DNA from: Conoideocrella luteorostrata
Taxonomy: Eukaryota; Ascomycota; Sordariomycetes; Hypocreales; Clavicipitaceae
Length of the DNA: 64,000 nucleotides
NCBI GenBank assembly: GCA_032433595.1
Contig: JASWJB010000100.1
Location: 1 to 64,000 of the forward strand
Reading direction: 5' to 3'
Position 1 is the stretch's first letter. Each line of letters begins with the position of its first letter. Below the pieces are notes generated by a model that was given only the letters and a program-made list of their open reading frames with translations, had not been told where the DNA came from and searched no databases. Position numbers and translations under genes: made by a program. Below are positions 1 through 11,108 of this stretch, piece by piece.

Positions 1-1473
1 CAAGCTCTTGTAAATCACTTTTCAATAAATATGACCATTTTTTAATATCCTCAGACTCAGAGGATTAAGCACTTTCTATTGGGATTAAATTCTGGCTTTT
101 TAGGCCAAAAACCAAGTGCTGTATACCGCAGGTTCTGGGGGGATTTTCGCGGGATGGGTCGTGTAATTTTCACACCCCCTGGACATGTACTCAAAATACG
201 GCAAGCAACCCTTCTGCCGCGAGCCTTTTCGCAATACCATGATGTGGGCAAAGGTTTCCAATATGTCCCTTGCAGACACAATGCCAAATGCAACATGCTG
301 GCAGAATACCAAACATGTGCTTCTCAACCTTGGCGTGTCCGTCCTTTGTCCTTTCTATGCGACGACGTAATAACCCCAGATCGGTTATCACTCTCCTGAG
401 ACGACTAAAGTTCTCACAATGGCGCCGAAAATAGGGGTCTCTGTCGCCGGAGTCCGCACAGGTAAACGGGGTGAGGGGCACATTTTAAGCATTACAGCCC
501 CTGACGAAACAAGTAGTGCGCGTTAACAGTGGCGGCTGGTCCCGCCACACTGGAGCTTTGGGAATTAGAGCCCTGCAGCAGCCAGCCTATTGTGAGTTTT
601 GCTCCCGCACAGGCAAGGTGTTGACAAATTAATTGAGACATTCAGGGCAGCGGTAGAGTGGCCCCGATGTCTCAATTAATCTGTCAGGAGTGTGACAGGT
701 TCCAAGGCGGGCAACTACTAGTTAGGAGGCGAGCAGCTCACAACCTTGGGCGGCGCCGACGTTCGACGTCGATCATTTCTTGTCTGGCGTAAAGGAGCCA
801 CCCAAAGTTTGGCTTGGCAAACACAAACATAGTCCTTACTACAGAGTAACTACTCCGTACAATGACTGCCCAATTGACTTATGCTACGTAGACAGCGAGA
901 ATTGCCCCTGATCCATCCAGCACTCTAGACGCGGCATGCATCAGTCAAGTTCACGCACTCATTCCACTGGCTCACGTCGCCCGTGGCCATGGCTTTTGGG
1001 TTCGCCGTGACTTACCACCTGGCATCAAAAAAGTCTCGGCAAATACGTCTGCACGAAGACCAAAGTTTACAATAGCACGCTTCACATATTCAGTTACAAG
1101 TTTCACATGCGGAAGACTCCATCTGGGCCAAAAGTACAAATTGAGCCGACGAATAACTGCCCTATTAAATGTTTAGATTCTGTTGAAGTGTACTCTGTAC
1201 TCCGTACTCCGTAGGCCGACCGAAATATGCGGAACTTGCAATTCACCGTCACCGCAAGGCCATCCTCAGGCTAATGCCGGAAATTTGACGTCCCTAACCC
1301 ACAGACGGCAAAAAATAAAATAAAATTGCAAGACATCTCCTGCTATGTAAAATGAAAAAGTATATATTCTGTTGAACCATAAATGCACCACGCCTGAGCC
1401 TCATGACACATTAAATTATTGCAACGTTTGCCCGGGACCAGTCCCACGGGTGACACCACGCCCGTCTTTGCCA
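1..1473. other. Gene-free stretch
   Basis: No convincing coding region; short ORFs on both strands overlap each other and match nothing I recognise. It holds one foldback repeat (622-686) and three copies of the TACTCCGTA 9-mer at 851, 1198 and 1205, the last two overlapping with a 7-nt period. Confidence 0.6.
622..686. repeat. Short foldback inverted repeat
   Basis: The arms at 622-641 and 667-686 are reverse complements at 19 of 20 positions, separated by a 25-nt GC-richer spacer. Each arm carries the core TTAATTGAGACAT. No open reading frame is associated. It could be a MITE-like foldback element or a protein-binding palindrome. Confidence 0.75.
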
Positions 1474-2316
1474 TCATCTGTAAACGTTAGTGGTCGGCAA
1501 TTCGATGGGAATGTTTGCGGGGCCGTGACCCGCAAGCTCGTTCACATGAGTTCCGTGCAACTCATTAGGTGCCTGATGGACAGGTTTCGGTTCGGTTTGC
1601 GACTGTGGCTGGTAGTGGTGCTTCCGTCGTCGCCACCAAAGGAAGACACCGATGATAGCAGCAAGCGCAACTACGGGAATCACAACTCCTATTGCTACTT
1701 TGGCGCCAGTAGAGAGTCCGCCCGGCTCTCCTGCGCTTTGTGATGGATTGGAAGTTGACGACCCCCCGGAGCTTGTATCTGTTGTAGAGGCAGTCGTCTT
1801 CGCAGTCGTCGTCGTCGCGGTCACCATGTCGCTGGATTGATAGACCATGCGGACGCCAAACGCGTTCAATCCACCTGGTGCTTGGAGTCCAACAGATTGC
1901 GTCGTTGTGACTCCATTGGCGACTGTTGTTAGGGGAACGTAGAAATTCGAATCTTTTGGGGCTATCCAAGTGCAAAAAAGGGTGGACCAGATACTTGACA
2001 GCGTACTTGTAGTGACACAGCCCAGCCGAATCGATGGATCGTTGACGGTCGGACAGCACGTCACAGTCGTTAACGAGGCTACGCCGGTGTTGTCATGACA
2101 GGCGCTGACGTAGCCAGCCGGACAGACATATCCAGGGGAGAAGTATGCGTCGGTCTTGAATCCAGAGGGCATGCAGGTTTTGCTAACATCCACCATCATC
2201 AGGAACCCCGAACGGTATATTCCTGAACAGTCATCCGGACGGGTAAACGTTGTGGTGAGAGGATTTGGAGCAAACGACGTGACGACAGACGGAGTCTGTT
2301 TGGTAGAACCGGACAT
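1474..2316 (-). CDS. Single-pass membrane protein with Cys-rich ectodomain
   Basis: Predicted 280 aa. I chose the ATG at 2316 because the 112 in-frame residues upstream are basic and of low coding quality. Residues 30-115 form a Cys-rich region (Cys at about 30, 48, 65, 73, 87, 88, 100 and 115). A Thr/Ser-rich stalk follows (about 165-205), then a hydrophobic helix at about 206-227 ending in WWRRRRK, a stop-transfer signal. The tail is Pro/His-rich and cytoplasmic. This architecture is common in filamentous fungi, where such proteins resemble plasma-membrane sensors or Mid2-like proteins. No clear N-terminal signal peptide is visible from this start, so an upstream exon is possible. The function is unknown. 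Confidence 0.75.
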   Translation of the reverse strand: MSGSTKQTPSVVTSFAPNPLTTTFTRPDDCSGIYRSGFLMMVDVSKTCMPSGFKTDAYFSPGYVCPAGYVSACHDNTGVASLTTVTCCPTVNDPSIRLGCVTTSTLSSIWSTLFCTWIAPKDSNFYVPLTTVANGVTTTQSVGLQAPGGLNAFGVRMVYQSSDMVTATTTTAKTTASTTDTSSGGSSTSNPSQSAGEPGGLSTGAKVAIGVVIPVVALAAIIGVFLWWRRRKHHYQPQSQTEPKPVHQAPNELHGTHVNELAGHGPANIPIELPTTNVYR

Positions 2317-3377
2317 GATGGGATCTGACAGAGCTATGGATCGTAAGTGAACGAAGGATGTTGCTGCGAGCTTTTCTAGACGCTCAAGAGTCGGCTCGAG
2401 TCGAACTGGCTGGGTAACTAAATGAGGCGTGTATCGACTCGATAGAGGTGAGTAGAGGACACCCGAAGACGGCCAGTCGCGCCGGCAACGATGGCTCAGT
2501 CGACGACTCGGCTTTGGCAACGCGCAAGGCTTACTGCAGTCGCAAAGTATCGTGAGTTGTTGGAGAATACAGGCTAACGAGCCAGAACGACGGCTGACAA
2601 GACGCTGATGGGAAATACGGCCAACACAGCCCAGAGCCCTTGTCCAGACCAAGGTGATTTATTGTGGATCCTGACGACTTTCTAGTAGTTTTGCTACGCG
2701 CCGGGCTCAGCATTTAGTATGCTGACACCCATGCGGAGAGATGAGAGGAGAGCGCCTTCAACCAAAAGTAAGGTGCATAATCATCAACACTTCACCCACA
2801 GGCAAGAAGCCAGCCATGTTACACTGAAGATTATAGTCGAACAGACACGCCATCCCATGCGACACTTGACAGTCAAAGCGTCTGTTCAGAGTGAGAAAAA
2901 CGAGAGAGCCTTTCGGTTTTCTCTCCGGACTCAGAAACAGCGCATTCGCTCATCAACGACCAAGGACGCACTAGTTCGTCCATCGCGGCAACGAGCAACA
3001 GCGCTACGGATTAGCACAGCCCCACCACCGTCGTCCCCCGTGCCACTTTTTCTCAATCATGGTATTTACATCACGCAACAACAGCTTCCATATGCTGGCG
3101 GGATTGCTTTCTTCACCATGGAACGATCTCAGCCATCATCGTCCAACTTGATGGGTACGTATCTACATCGTCCGAATTTGTCGTAGGAGCAACGAACCAT
3201 ATTTCGCATTTATACCTGACCCCCAAATCGCTACCCCAACGTGAGAGATCTGATGTCAATACCAACATCCTCGACGCAACACATTCTGCTGTTGAAGGAA
3301 CGCATAATCCCAACGTTGTTTAAGCCCGTCCTTTTTATTTAAGAGAATTTCCAAGAACCATCTCAATACGCTTCGAA
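2317..3377. other. Intergenic region between divergent genes
   Basis: Lies between the membrane-protein gene (minus) and MED22 (plus), so it should hold both promoters. The ORFs seen here look like non-coding shadows, and I see no recognisable element. Confidence 0.5.
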
Positions 3378-4048
3378 ATGGAGCCTCAACAGAAGCGTTT
3401 CTTGTGTGTCTTCTAGTCGCTTATCCTTCGCTGTTTTGAGGACGAGGCCTTCAACACCCCCCCTAGTCCACTCGTCACTGTCAAAATAATATGTCAATCT
3501 CGCCCGACATCCGACTACACTAACAAGTGGGATAGACAATCATAACCGCCTAGTGGCTGATATTCTCACTCGCTACCGCACCCTTATGATGCTTGCTACT
3601 GTTCAAGCTGAAGGCGAGCGGAACAATGCGAATCCCGAAACCATGGCTGTCACCGGTATTTCGATGAAGATGGAATTTGACGGATTGGTGAGTTTTCCTC
3701 TAGCTTTTCATGCGGACATGCTGTAGTTCCATTGAATGGAGAAACACACTGCTTGCATCAGATGCCTGCTCCTAGCTATTGATTCATCATGCTCATCATG
3801 TGTAGAACTCGTCCATCAAAGAACTTCTTACATTGTCTCGCAAAATCAAAGAACTGTGGGTATTTGGCCCTCTCGGCCAAGGCGATCCAGATAGAAAAGC
3901 AAGGGAGGCTCAGATTGAGCAGGACGTATCGCAAGTAGCAGATTTGTTGAATACGCTGGAGGACGGAGAAATGAGGAGGCTGGCGGAGAGGTGGGGTGGT
4001 TCGTGGAGCGTCTTGGAGAAAGACAAAGAGGTTACTGTCAAGCAATGA
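3378..4048 (+). CDS. MED22: Mediator complex subunit 22 (Med22/Srb6)
   Basis: Head-module subunit of the RNA polymerase II Mediator complex, acting in the nucleus. The core block, containing LVADILTRYRTLMMLATVQ, then VTGISMKMEFDGL, then KELWVFGPLGQGD, is characteristic of fungal Med22. The model has three exons. Exon 2 ends at 3687 before GTGAGT and exon 3 starts at 3806 after TGTAG; this junction is secure in frame. The tiny first exon beginning MEPQQK at 3378 is less sure: it joins exon 2 either as 3378-3396 to 3536 or as 3378-3403 to 3528, and both keep the frame. The gene is convergent with PUS1; the stop codons lie 224 bp apart. Confidence 0.85.
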
Positions 4049-4272
4049 TACCATTGGCGGGACATTCATAATACACGATGATGACAAAAATAGGATGGTA
4101 TGGCGTTAAGGATGATCGGTTGTCAGGAACAGCTCACATTACTCGTATGCAACATGAATTGAGCGTACATCAGGTATCCCTTCAAGCTGTCATGCTATAC
4201 AAATCATTACTATTCTAGGGAATTGAATCTATGCATATTACTTCGCTGTTATCTGTCTTGAGGACTACAATC

Positions 4273-6261
4273 TCAGCCCTCACCTCCCTCTGGGTCCTCT
4301 TCGTCCTCATCGCCCAGTGCCTTGTCCACATCCTGCTGCATACTTCCCGCATCCGCGTCCTTGTTCAGCTCCGCAACCTTCACGCCTCCGGCCGTCAGCC
4401 ACAAGAAGTGGTTCGACTTGAACTGGTCGATTTGGTTATAAAAGCCGTGGAACCTGCCATCGAGAGTTAGTCACGACTAATAAATACCGCAAACTGCAGT
4501 CAACGCAGGCAACTAATAAGCTCGGCGCGACAACAAAAAACAACTCACGTATTCTCCTTCTCCTCCACTTCAAATATCCGACTGTAGATATACTTGTTCT
4601 TGAACGCCAACAACCGATCCTCGTACTTGTCAAAGTCGATCTCCGCCTTTCCCAGAGTACTGCTAGCTCGTTGGTTGTAGTTCTCAAACATGGGGCGTTC
4701 CAACAGTAGCCCCAAGCCAGGGGCCTTTGGAATTGCCATCTTCTGCAGCTGATAGCTCTCGGCAACTCGATCGAGAGTTGTGCCGCAGCGAACCATGAGT
4801 GATGCCAGACCGACCATCTTGCGAATCTGGTGCATCATGAACGATTGACCGTGGACTTTGAGCGACAGCCATTCCGTGTCGCCGATGATAATGGGCTTGG
4901 GGTTCACGACAAAGGACTTGATGTGTCGACGGGCGGATGGGTCAGAATAGGCCTTTTGGACGGTGTAGTTGTGGAAATTGTTTGTGCCGGTGTATTTGTC
5001 CAGGACAGCTTGGAGCTGCTGGAGACGGGTTTCAGAGACGCGGTAGCGGCGCTTAGCGGCGATGTAGGTGGCCTTGATGTCGCGAAGGGCGAAATCAATG
5101 GGGCCGAGATCGCGGTGTTTCGGTTTGTGGGATTCGAGCTGTACCTTTTTGTGCTGTTCCTCTGTACTGGAAGATTCGCCGTTGGCGGTGGTGTCTGTGG
5201 GCTTTTCGGTGGCGGCTGCAGCCTCCTTCTGCTGCTGCCGCTCGGCGGTTTTGGCAGCTTCATACTCCTCAGCCTCCTGGGCATGCACTTTATCCATCAG
5301 AACGGCCCTCAGCTCGGGTTCTAGACCTGCAAGAATGGGCTTGATTTCCTTTTCTTCCACTTCGGCCCAGAAATCCTTCACATCGGCCAATTTCGCGCCG
5401 ACGTCTTCCTCGGCACCGTATTCCTTCGTTAATTCCTCGACCTTCTTGCCTAGATATGTCTGCGGGTGTGGCGGCAACAAGCAGTAGCTCGGCAAAAGGT
5501 ACTCGTACCATCGCGAGTCGCAGTACTGGTAGCAATTGAAGCTGTTGTTTGTCCTCTGGATGCCCCATACCCGAATCTGATCTGGTAATTTGGCGTTGAT
5601 CTTGTCCACGATATCCTCATCCTCGATAATTAGCTTCAAGCTGATCACATTTCCGGCAGCATGGACCCCTTTGTCGGTTCGGGCGCATCGCGCAAGACTC
5701 GATTTACGAGGATCATCAGCATTGGCCTTTGAAATAGCCTTGGCGTCGATGAACGCCCTGAAAAGATCCCTCTCAATGGTAGGCTCGTCACCATTAACCT
5801 GCATGCCCTTGTATCCAGTACCTGAATATCCGATCATGACCGCAACCTTGCGCTTTGGTCGTCGCTCCTCAGAGGCAATTTCTTCCTTGGAAAAGGGATT
5901 CTTGCGATCGGATTCGCCGGATTCGCCTGTCTTGTCGCTCATCTTCCGCCGCTTGAACTCGCGCCAGTCGTCATTCTTCTGGCGCTTCTTGTCGTTCTTT
6001 TGCTGACGGCTATAATCTAGTCAGCGTCAGGATCAATGCTTTCAAAAAGAAGTGGCCCAGAAAGACTCACCTCCATTCTGCCCGTCCTTTCTCTCCTCGC
6101 TTTTTGCCATCACGGGTTTGGTCATTAGACTTCTGGTCCTCGGTGGTAATGGTGGACGAGGGAGCAGCATCATCAGAGTGGGGTCTGTTCTCGTTCGTAA
6201 GGGAATTTTGCTCCGCATTAGGGGCGCTGGCCTCAGCAGAGAGAACATCGCTAGCCGCCAT
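4273..6261 (-). CDS. PUS1: tRNA pseudouridine synthase 1 (TruA family)
   Basis: Isomerises uridine to pseudouridine in tRNAs, and in yeast also U2 snRNA and some mRNAs. It is expected in the nucleus. Three exons on the minus strand (6261-6071, 6009-4549, 4453-4273) give 610 aa. The TruA core is clear: VAVMIGYSGTGYKGMQ, then CARTDKGVHAAGNVISLK, in which Asp at about residue 176 is the catalytic aspartate. Later blocks NNFHNYTV and GQSFMMHQIRKMVG are typical of the family. The first 100 residues are acidic/basic and low in complexity, with KKR runs that could be nuclear signals. A charged Ala/Gln/Glu-rich insertion lies between the halves of the domain. The last exon (FHGFYNQIDQFK onward) is missed if the ORF is read unspliced, because the reading runs on into GTGAGT. 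Confidence 0.93.
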
Positions 6262-6648
6262 AATTGCATCAAACTGCCAATATTATTTGGTTTGATGGTT
6301 GTATTGACCTTTCCCTGTGGACCATGATTCACTTGTCAATTGGCAAATACTCCGTAGAGAAATTTCGATTTTCCAAGTGGGGCCTTCGGGCGATAAGATA
6401 ACGAGCATGTGTTTGTCATTCAGTAGTTGGCGTAGCATGTGTCCCTGCCGCAAATGCCTTTCCACAGACACGGACGCAGTTGCAGCTAGAGCACAGCGCA
6501 GATTGCGACGATTGGCTCTGATAGCATCGCGGCGCTCCTCGGGAGACTGGTTCGTACCACTTTACACCACGCTGGTGTCCGCACTGATGGACATATTTCC
6601 ATGACCGACACATGATTGTTGGGCTTGTCGCGAGTTGTTGAAGGATTT
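6262..6648. other. Intergenic region, PUS1 promoter side
   Basis: No gene seen. It contains one TACTCCGTA copy at 6348, about 90 bp upstream of the PUS1 start codon. Confidence 0.5.
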
Positions 6649-8439
6649 TTATTTGAAACTTAACATCCTCGACTCAAAATGTTTGATGTTGCATCTCTCG
6701 TATAGCTCTCCTCGCATGATATTGTCCATGTAGCACTCCCCCAGAAAATAGAAATCGTCTTTAATCGGCCGTATCACATATGGCACTTTACCACCATTCA
6801 GCACGCAAACACGATCACCTATACCAGCGCATGCTGGCCCTAATCCTATAGATCCTTCTTGCGTACGAAAAATGCGCCTAGAACGGCAAGCATATCGCAC
6901 AACTCGCGCGTATCTTTCCCAGTTTCCATTAAAGCCTGCCAAGTCCGGAGGTGTAACGGCTATGCGTCTCTGACCAGTGCATTTGAGTATGTGGTTGATA
7001 AATGCAAGGTAGTCGGAGTAAAACACCAACCTCTGGTTTGCGGTAAGCTGATGAACAACCTCTCCACCGATTGTGTGGCCGCCGGTTAGTGTTCTGCATA
7101 GCTTCTTGAAACAAAGCCGAGATCCATCCGGTAGATTCGATGGATCAGATTCGGTCCACAACGCCACCATCAAATCTGGAAAAGGATGAAGAGAACCATA
7201 CTCATCAAGCGATATAGGGTGGACATCACTTATGGATATAATCTCTTCGAATATGATGCCCCGAGCTGTCATTTGTCGCCGGGACGGGAACGACACTTCG
7301 GAAGCCTGCTGCCCACCAGCAGACCATATTTGGCGGTCTAGAAATGACACAGACCTGTGCCGGGGCCAGTAAGGCACCCATGAGGGAATGTCGTCTCTGT
7401 GTTGATAAGAATCTTCATGTCGCACATTAGACAGAATTCGAAGCGCATGAGCGTCATTTACTGCGGCCATGACGACGTCAATGTAAACTTCCGCGGTATT
7501 CTTCCTATAGTCAGGCTCTACAGTCCGGCCTGACAGCCTGTAATCTTGCAATGACAATAGTCCGTACACAATATCTCTGGGATCCGTTGCTTTTCGGGTG
7601 CCAAAAATCTCGAGATTTTCTAAAAGGGTGCTTTTCCCCGCATAAAAATATAGTTGAGCGGCGAGACCACAATGCAAGGCTTTTTCCATCCGTTGGTTAC
7701 AGGAGCTATATTGCATTAGCCGATTGATTTGCAATCCCAAGATAGCTGCTGCTACGCTAACGCGCTCCCAGGAAATCTGATATGTATCGATAAGAATATT
7801 GCCCTGCTGTGCAAGAACTATTTCCTGCACGCACCAAATCCTTTCGAACCAAGGTCGCGCATAGAAACAAGAAATTGATGACCAAGTTTCGTTGTCAAAG
7901 GCACTCTCTAGTGGCCCATTTGCAGCCAATCTAACTTTTTCAAGATGCTTGAAACTCATGCCTTCGGACAATTTCAGGCCTTGGGCTTTGGCATAGTCCA
8001 TGCAACGTTCATAGATTGAGTTCAGAGCTCTTACGGCTAGATGTGCTTGCTCTCCACGATCTCGGCCAAGCCAGACCACAACCGTCGAAGCTTGGCTAAA
8101 GACACGTTGCATCAGTGAAACCTGCTGATTGCGCTCGAGCAGATCATGCTGGTTAATACAGATCGCATCGGCCCATAATGACCGTGAAGTCTGTGGCAGC
8201 CTCATTTGCAGCAACGCATCATGCAGGTTTTCGGGGATTGTTATGCCCTCTCCTTCCCAGCTGATTCGACTTTTGAAAATCTGGTCTCCCCATACATAAG
8301 ATATGGCCTCGAAATCCGGTTCATTGGATAGATCTGATGTTATAAGGCGGATCTCTAGAGGCTCTTTGCCTAATCCCGGTTGTAACTCGAATATTCTAAT
8401 CTCCTCGCCAGTGAGACGGTTCGAATAGATAGCTGACAT
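6649..8439 (-). CDS. HET-domain protein (heterokaryon incompatibility type)
   Basis: Uninterrupted ORF of 596 aa from an ATG at 8439. The HET domain covers about residues 40-210 with its three conserved blocks: AISYVWGD (about 45-52), SLWADAICINQ (about 87-97) and RIWCVQEIVLA (200-210). HET domains are TIR-like modules that trigger fungal cell death after allorecognition. The C-terminal two thirds look like other HET-6-type proteins and have no recognisable partner domain such as NACHT or WD40. Intact and intronless. It borders a degenerate accessory region, which is usual for these fast-evolving genes. Confidence 0.9.
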   Translation of the reverse strand: MSAIYSNRLTGEEIRIFELQPGLGKEPLEIRLITSDLSNEPDFEAISYVWGDQIFKSRISWEGEGITIPENLHDALLQMRLPQTSRSLWADAICINQHDLLERNQQVSLMQRVFSQASTVVVWLGRDRGEQAHLAVRALNSIYERCMDYAKAQGLKLSEGMSFKHLEKVRLAANGPLESAFDNETWSSISCFYARPWFERIWCVQEIVLAQQGNILIDTYQISWERVSVAAAILGLQINRLMQYSSCNQRMEKALHCGLAAQLYFYAGKSTLLENLEIFGTRKATDPRDIVYGLLSLQDYRLSGRTVEPDYRKNTAEVYIDVVMAAVNDAHALRILSNVRHEDSYQHRDDIPSWVPYWPRHRSVSFLDRQIWSAGGQQASEVSFPSRRQMTARGIIFEEIISISDVHPISLDEYGSLHPFPDLMVALWTESDPSNLPDGSRLCFKKLCRTLTGGHTIGGEVVHQLTANQRLVFYSDYLAFINHILKCTGQRRIAVTPPDLAGFNGNWERYARVVRYACRSRRIFRTQEGSIGLGPACAGIGDRVCVLNGGKVPYVIRPIKDDFYFLGECYMDNIMRGELYERCNIKHFESRMLSFK

Positions 8440-9230
8440 TGCCGGCTAGATCTTACTACTGACTCAAATAAATGAAGAAGTAGATAATATTTCCCTGATA
8501 TGCTTTAAAAACGGTAAGGAGGTGCCAGACTTCTCAAGCTCCAGGCTACAGCATCAACGCGGTTCGGCAAGGCGGGAGGCGGGGAATAGCGTGTCTCACT
8601 CTAAAACACGCACTCGTCTAACTCGTCGCGTTTGCTCTTTCGAAGTAACTCTAACCTTAAGAGTTCACGTTGGAGATGATAAGATGTTCTAGGAATTCTG
8701 CTTTTGCGCTTGCGCGCCCAAGGCCTGCAGGGAGAGTAAATGCAGCGCAAGGGGATGTCATCCACTTGGCAAGATAGAATCGTAGACTCTCAATGTGCTT
8801 CGTACCCACCAGATTTGTCTGTTCAGATTTTGGGTGAGCCAAATTTGGCTCCTATTCAGGCAGCAGCGGTACTTAAACACTACATCCCCGCCACGGAACA
8901 CAGCCACAGTCACGTCTAAATATAGCAGCCTGCTACTCCCTTTATTTAACAAAAAAAAGGGACATTCATTTAAAGTAAAAAAACACTCTTCCAAGCGCCA
9001 CTTGAAAATTAAGCCTCCGAATGTTCGGAAGCGTCACCCATTTATTGGTCAGAAATACGCTCCGTATTCTTGGGAGTGAGTGATTGCGCCTTTCATGGGG
9101 AATGCAAACTCCGGCTGCCCCTAGACTTTACCTCGAGCGCAAAGCGAATGTCATTAACTGGCATTGTCAGGTATGCGAAGTCTTGAACTTCCTAGGCTAC
9201 GATAAAGTCTTGGGCTAAGTCTTAAGACGG
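8440..9230. other. Gene-free stretch
   Basis: No supported gene. The central part (about 8930-9020) is AT-rich with short poly(A) runs. Confidence 0.5.
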
Positions 9231-9231
9231 G

Positions 9232-10045
9232 ACCCGGCTCAGCCAGACGGATGCCCATGGCGGTCGGACGCAGGTCGAGCATAACGCGCTGGATGCCGCC
9301 CGCGCCTTCGCGTCACGGGAGGTGGCTCGCGAGGCGGCGACCAAGACCCCGGAGAAGACGCCGGTAAGGCAGCTCCCACTGAATCCCGGCAACACCGTCG
9401 AGCAGAATGGAACAGGTCCGGGAGCAGGAGAGGGCTGAGCGGGAACGGCTGGATCGAAACCTGGAGATCAACGAGGCTATCGTCACGGCGGCCTCCGTGA
9501 CCCTCGAGATGACTGAACAGCGGAAGAAGTCTTCGAAAGATTCGTCCGATACCACCCAGAATGAGATGCGAGGCATGGATGAGGCAAGCTGGGCCGTGCT
9601 TGAGAAGCACTGCGACGCCGTACACCCGCACAAGGACAAATTGCAGAACCAGATCACCCAGCTTCAAACGCGGAAATTAACAGACACGATCCAGTCGCAA
9701 ATGATCGAGTCCTACATGGAACAGGTCAAGACCAGCCGCAGGTTCCTCAAGCGGGTGACCAACCCCACCACCAAGACTGTTGAGGACGTTACAGCAAAGA
9801 AAGTTTTAGAGGATTACAGAATGTGCTATGTGGTCAGCTACAACCTGGTTGGGAACCATCCACCGGAGGAGGTGGACTACAAAGCCATATGCGAAGACTA
9901 CGAGATCGACTACGATACGTTCTCCATGTTCCCTGGGAAGAATGTGCAGAGACTAATGCCACATCAGATTGCAGGGAAGCAAATACCCTTCCCCCTGATG
10001 GAGCTTGAAAAAAAAAGGGATTTCGAAATGATTATTTTGAGATGA
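9232..10045 (+). pseudogene. Truncated SNF2-like helicase remnant
   Basis: The ORF at 9407-10045 encodes 212 aa: an N-terminal coiled-coil-like charged region (EQERAERERLDRN), then a helical middle, then EEVDYKAICEDYEIDYDTF and LMPHQIAG. The order of an acidic 'x-x-x-ICxxxxID' segment, FPG and PHQ-x-x-G resembles the lead-in to the ATPase domain of fungal SNF2-family helicases, but the text diverges right after PHQIAG and no Walker motifs follow. Upstream, 9232-9366 reads as good coding sequence in another frame, so the 5' part needs a frameshift or an intron. The 3' end runs directly into a foldback hairpin. Assignment to SNF2 is inference. Confidence 0.45.
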
Positions 10046-10093
10046 GGGGTTTATATATATATTAAAAATGATCATTTCGAAACCCTTTTTTTT
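10008..10093. repeat. Foldback hairpin at the broken 3' end of the remnant
   Basis: The arm at about 10008-10034 (A-run, GGG, then TTTCGAAATGAT) and the arm at about 10067-10093 (ATGATCATTTCGAAACCC, then a T-run) are reverse complements apart from one indel and one mismatch. The AT-rich loop contains TATATATATA. The hairpin supplies the stop codon of the preceding ORF, which suggests it inserted there. Confidence 0.75.
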
Positions 10094-11108
10094 ATCCCCC
10101 CTGGGCGTCTCCAAAACGTATTCAACTTGCCCAGATACCTTTGGAGCGCATTTGAAGTTAGAGTTCCGCCACTAGTGAACCCGTCGGCCCTCACGAAAGA
10201 AGGCATCCGGATTCTAGCACAATATTGTCTCCTTCCATGCCGTTAAGGCACTTTCCGCCCATTGCCAGCGCCGGGTAGCCGGTAGAAAAGTCATTAACAA
10301 AATGCTGGACAGAAGGCACCTCTACTGCTGGAAATTATTGTCAAGTGAAAAAGTCCCGAAGCTTGGCCCGCATTTGAATGAGTGCCTGCACTTGTAATAA
10401 CCACATGGATGAAGTGATGTGGTCGCGATGACAATAAGGAGCCTGGTAATTGAGGGCGACCGAAGTACCCTTGGGCGGTAAATTTTGCAAGCCTCCAAGA
10501 CTGTTTCTCGACTTGCAAATATTCGGGAGCATGATACACCTTAATCATTGGCTTCATTTCCTGTTGCGGCTACAGTCCAAGTACGGTCACGTCTGGAGAA
10601 ATTGCGCTACTAGTACGCGCCGACGAGAAAGCGCCATCTTTTACAGATAGGCATCATCTTGTTGCTCCGCCCTGATATCTATTTTCCTGCAACAACGTTA
10701 AGATACCTGGATGCGAGATTCAGTTTCAAATGCTTTTGGCCAATATCCACCATGCTCAACTTACTCAGCCATTTTGGGCCAAGAATTAGGCGGCATGAGG
10801 GTTTGCGTAGGCTGGAGATGATGGCCGCATTCGAACACACGATACAGAAGTCTAATCCTATGAAAGGGTTCTCTTCTCTTGGCCATGGCAGATTAAGAAC
10901 ACCATTTCCTACATTCACCGCATTTACTTCTTGAAATTAAGGTAGACAATGGGGTTGGATGTTCTGGAAGAAAATACTCTGCAGTATTTATTCAAGCTTC
11001 GCCAACTCATCTTTGTTCTGCATTTTCACCCACCCCCAAATTTTACTGGTAGATCATTTTCGAAAATCTCATATTATTTTACCATTCAATTGTTCATTAG
11101 TGGTAGCG
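10094..11108. other. Gene-free stretch
   Basis: Only short overlapping ORFs on both strands; nothing recognisable. Confidence 0.5.

Noticed and set aside
4830..5324. 164-codon plus-strand ORF opposite PUS1
   Set aside because: Antisense shadow with low-complexity Val/Gly/Leu text; PUS1 motifs are on the other strand.
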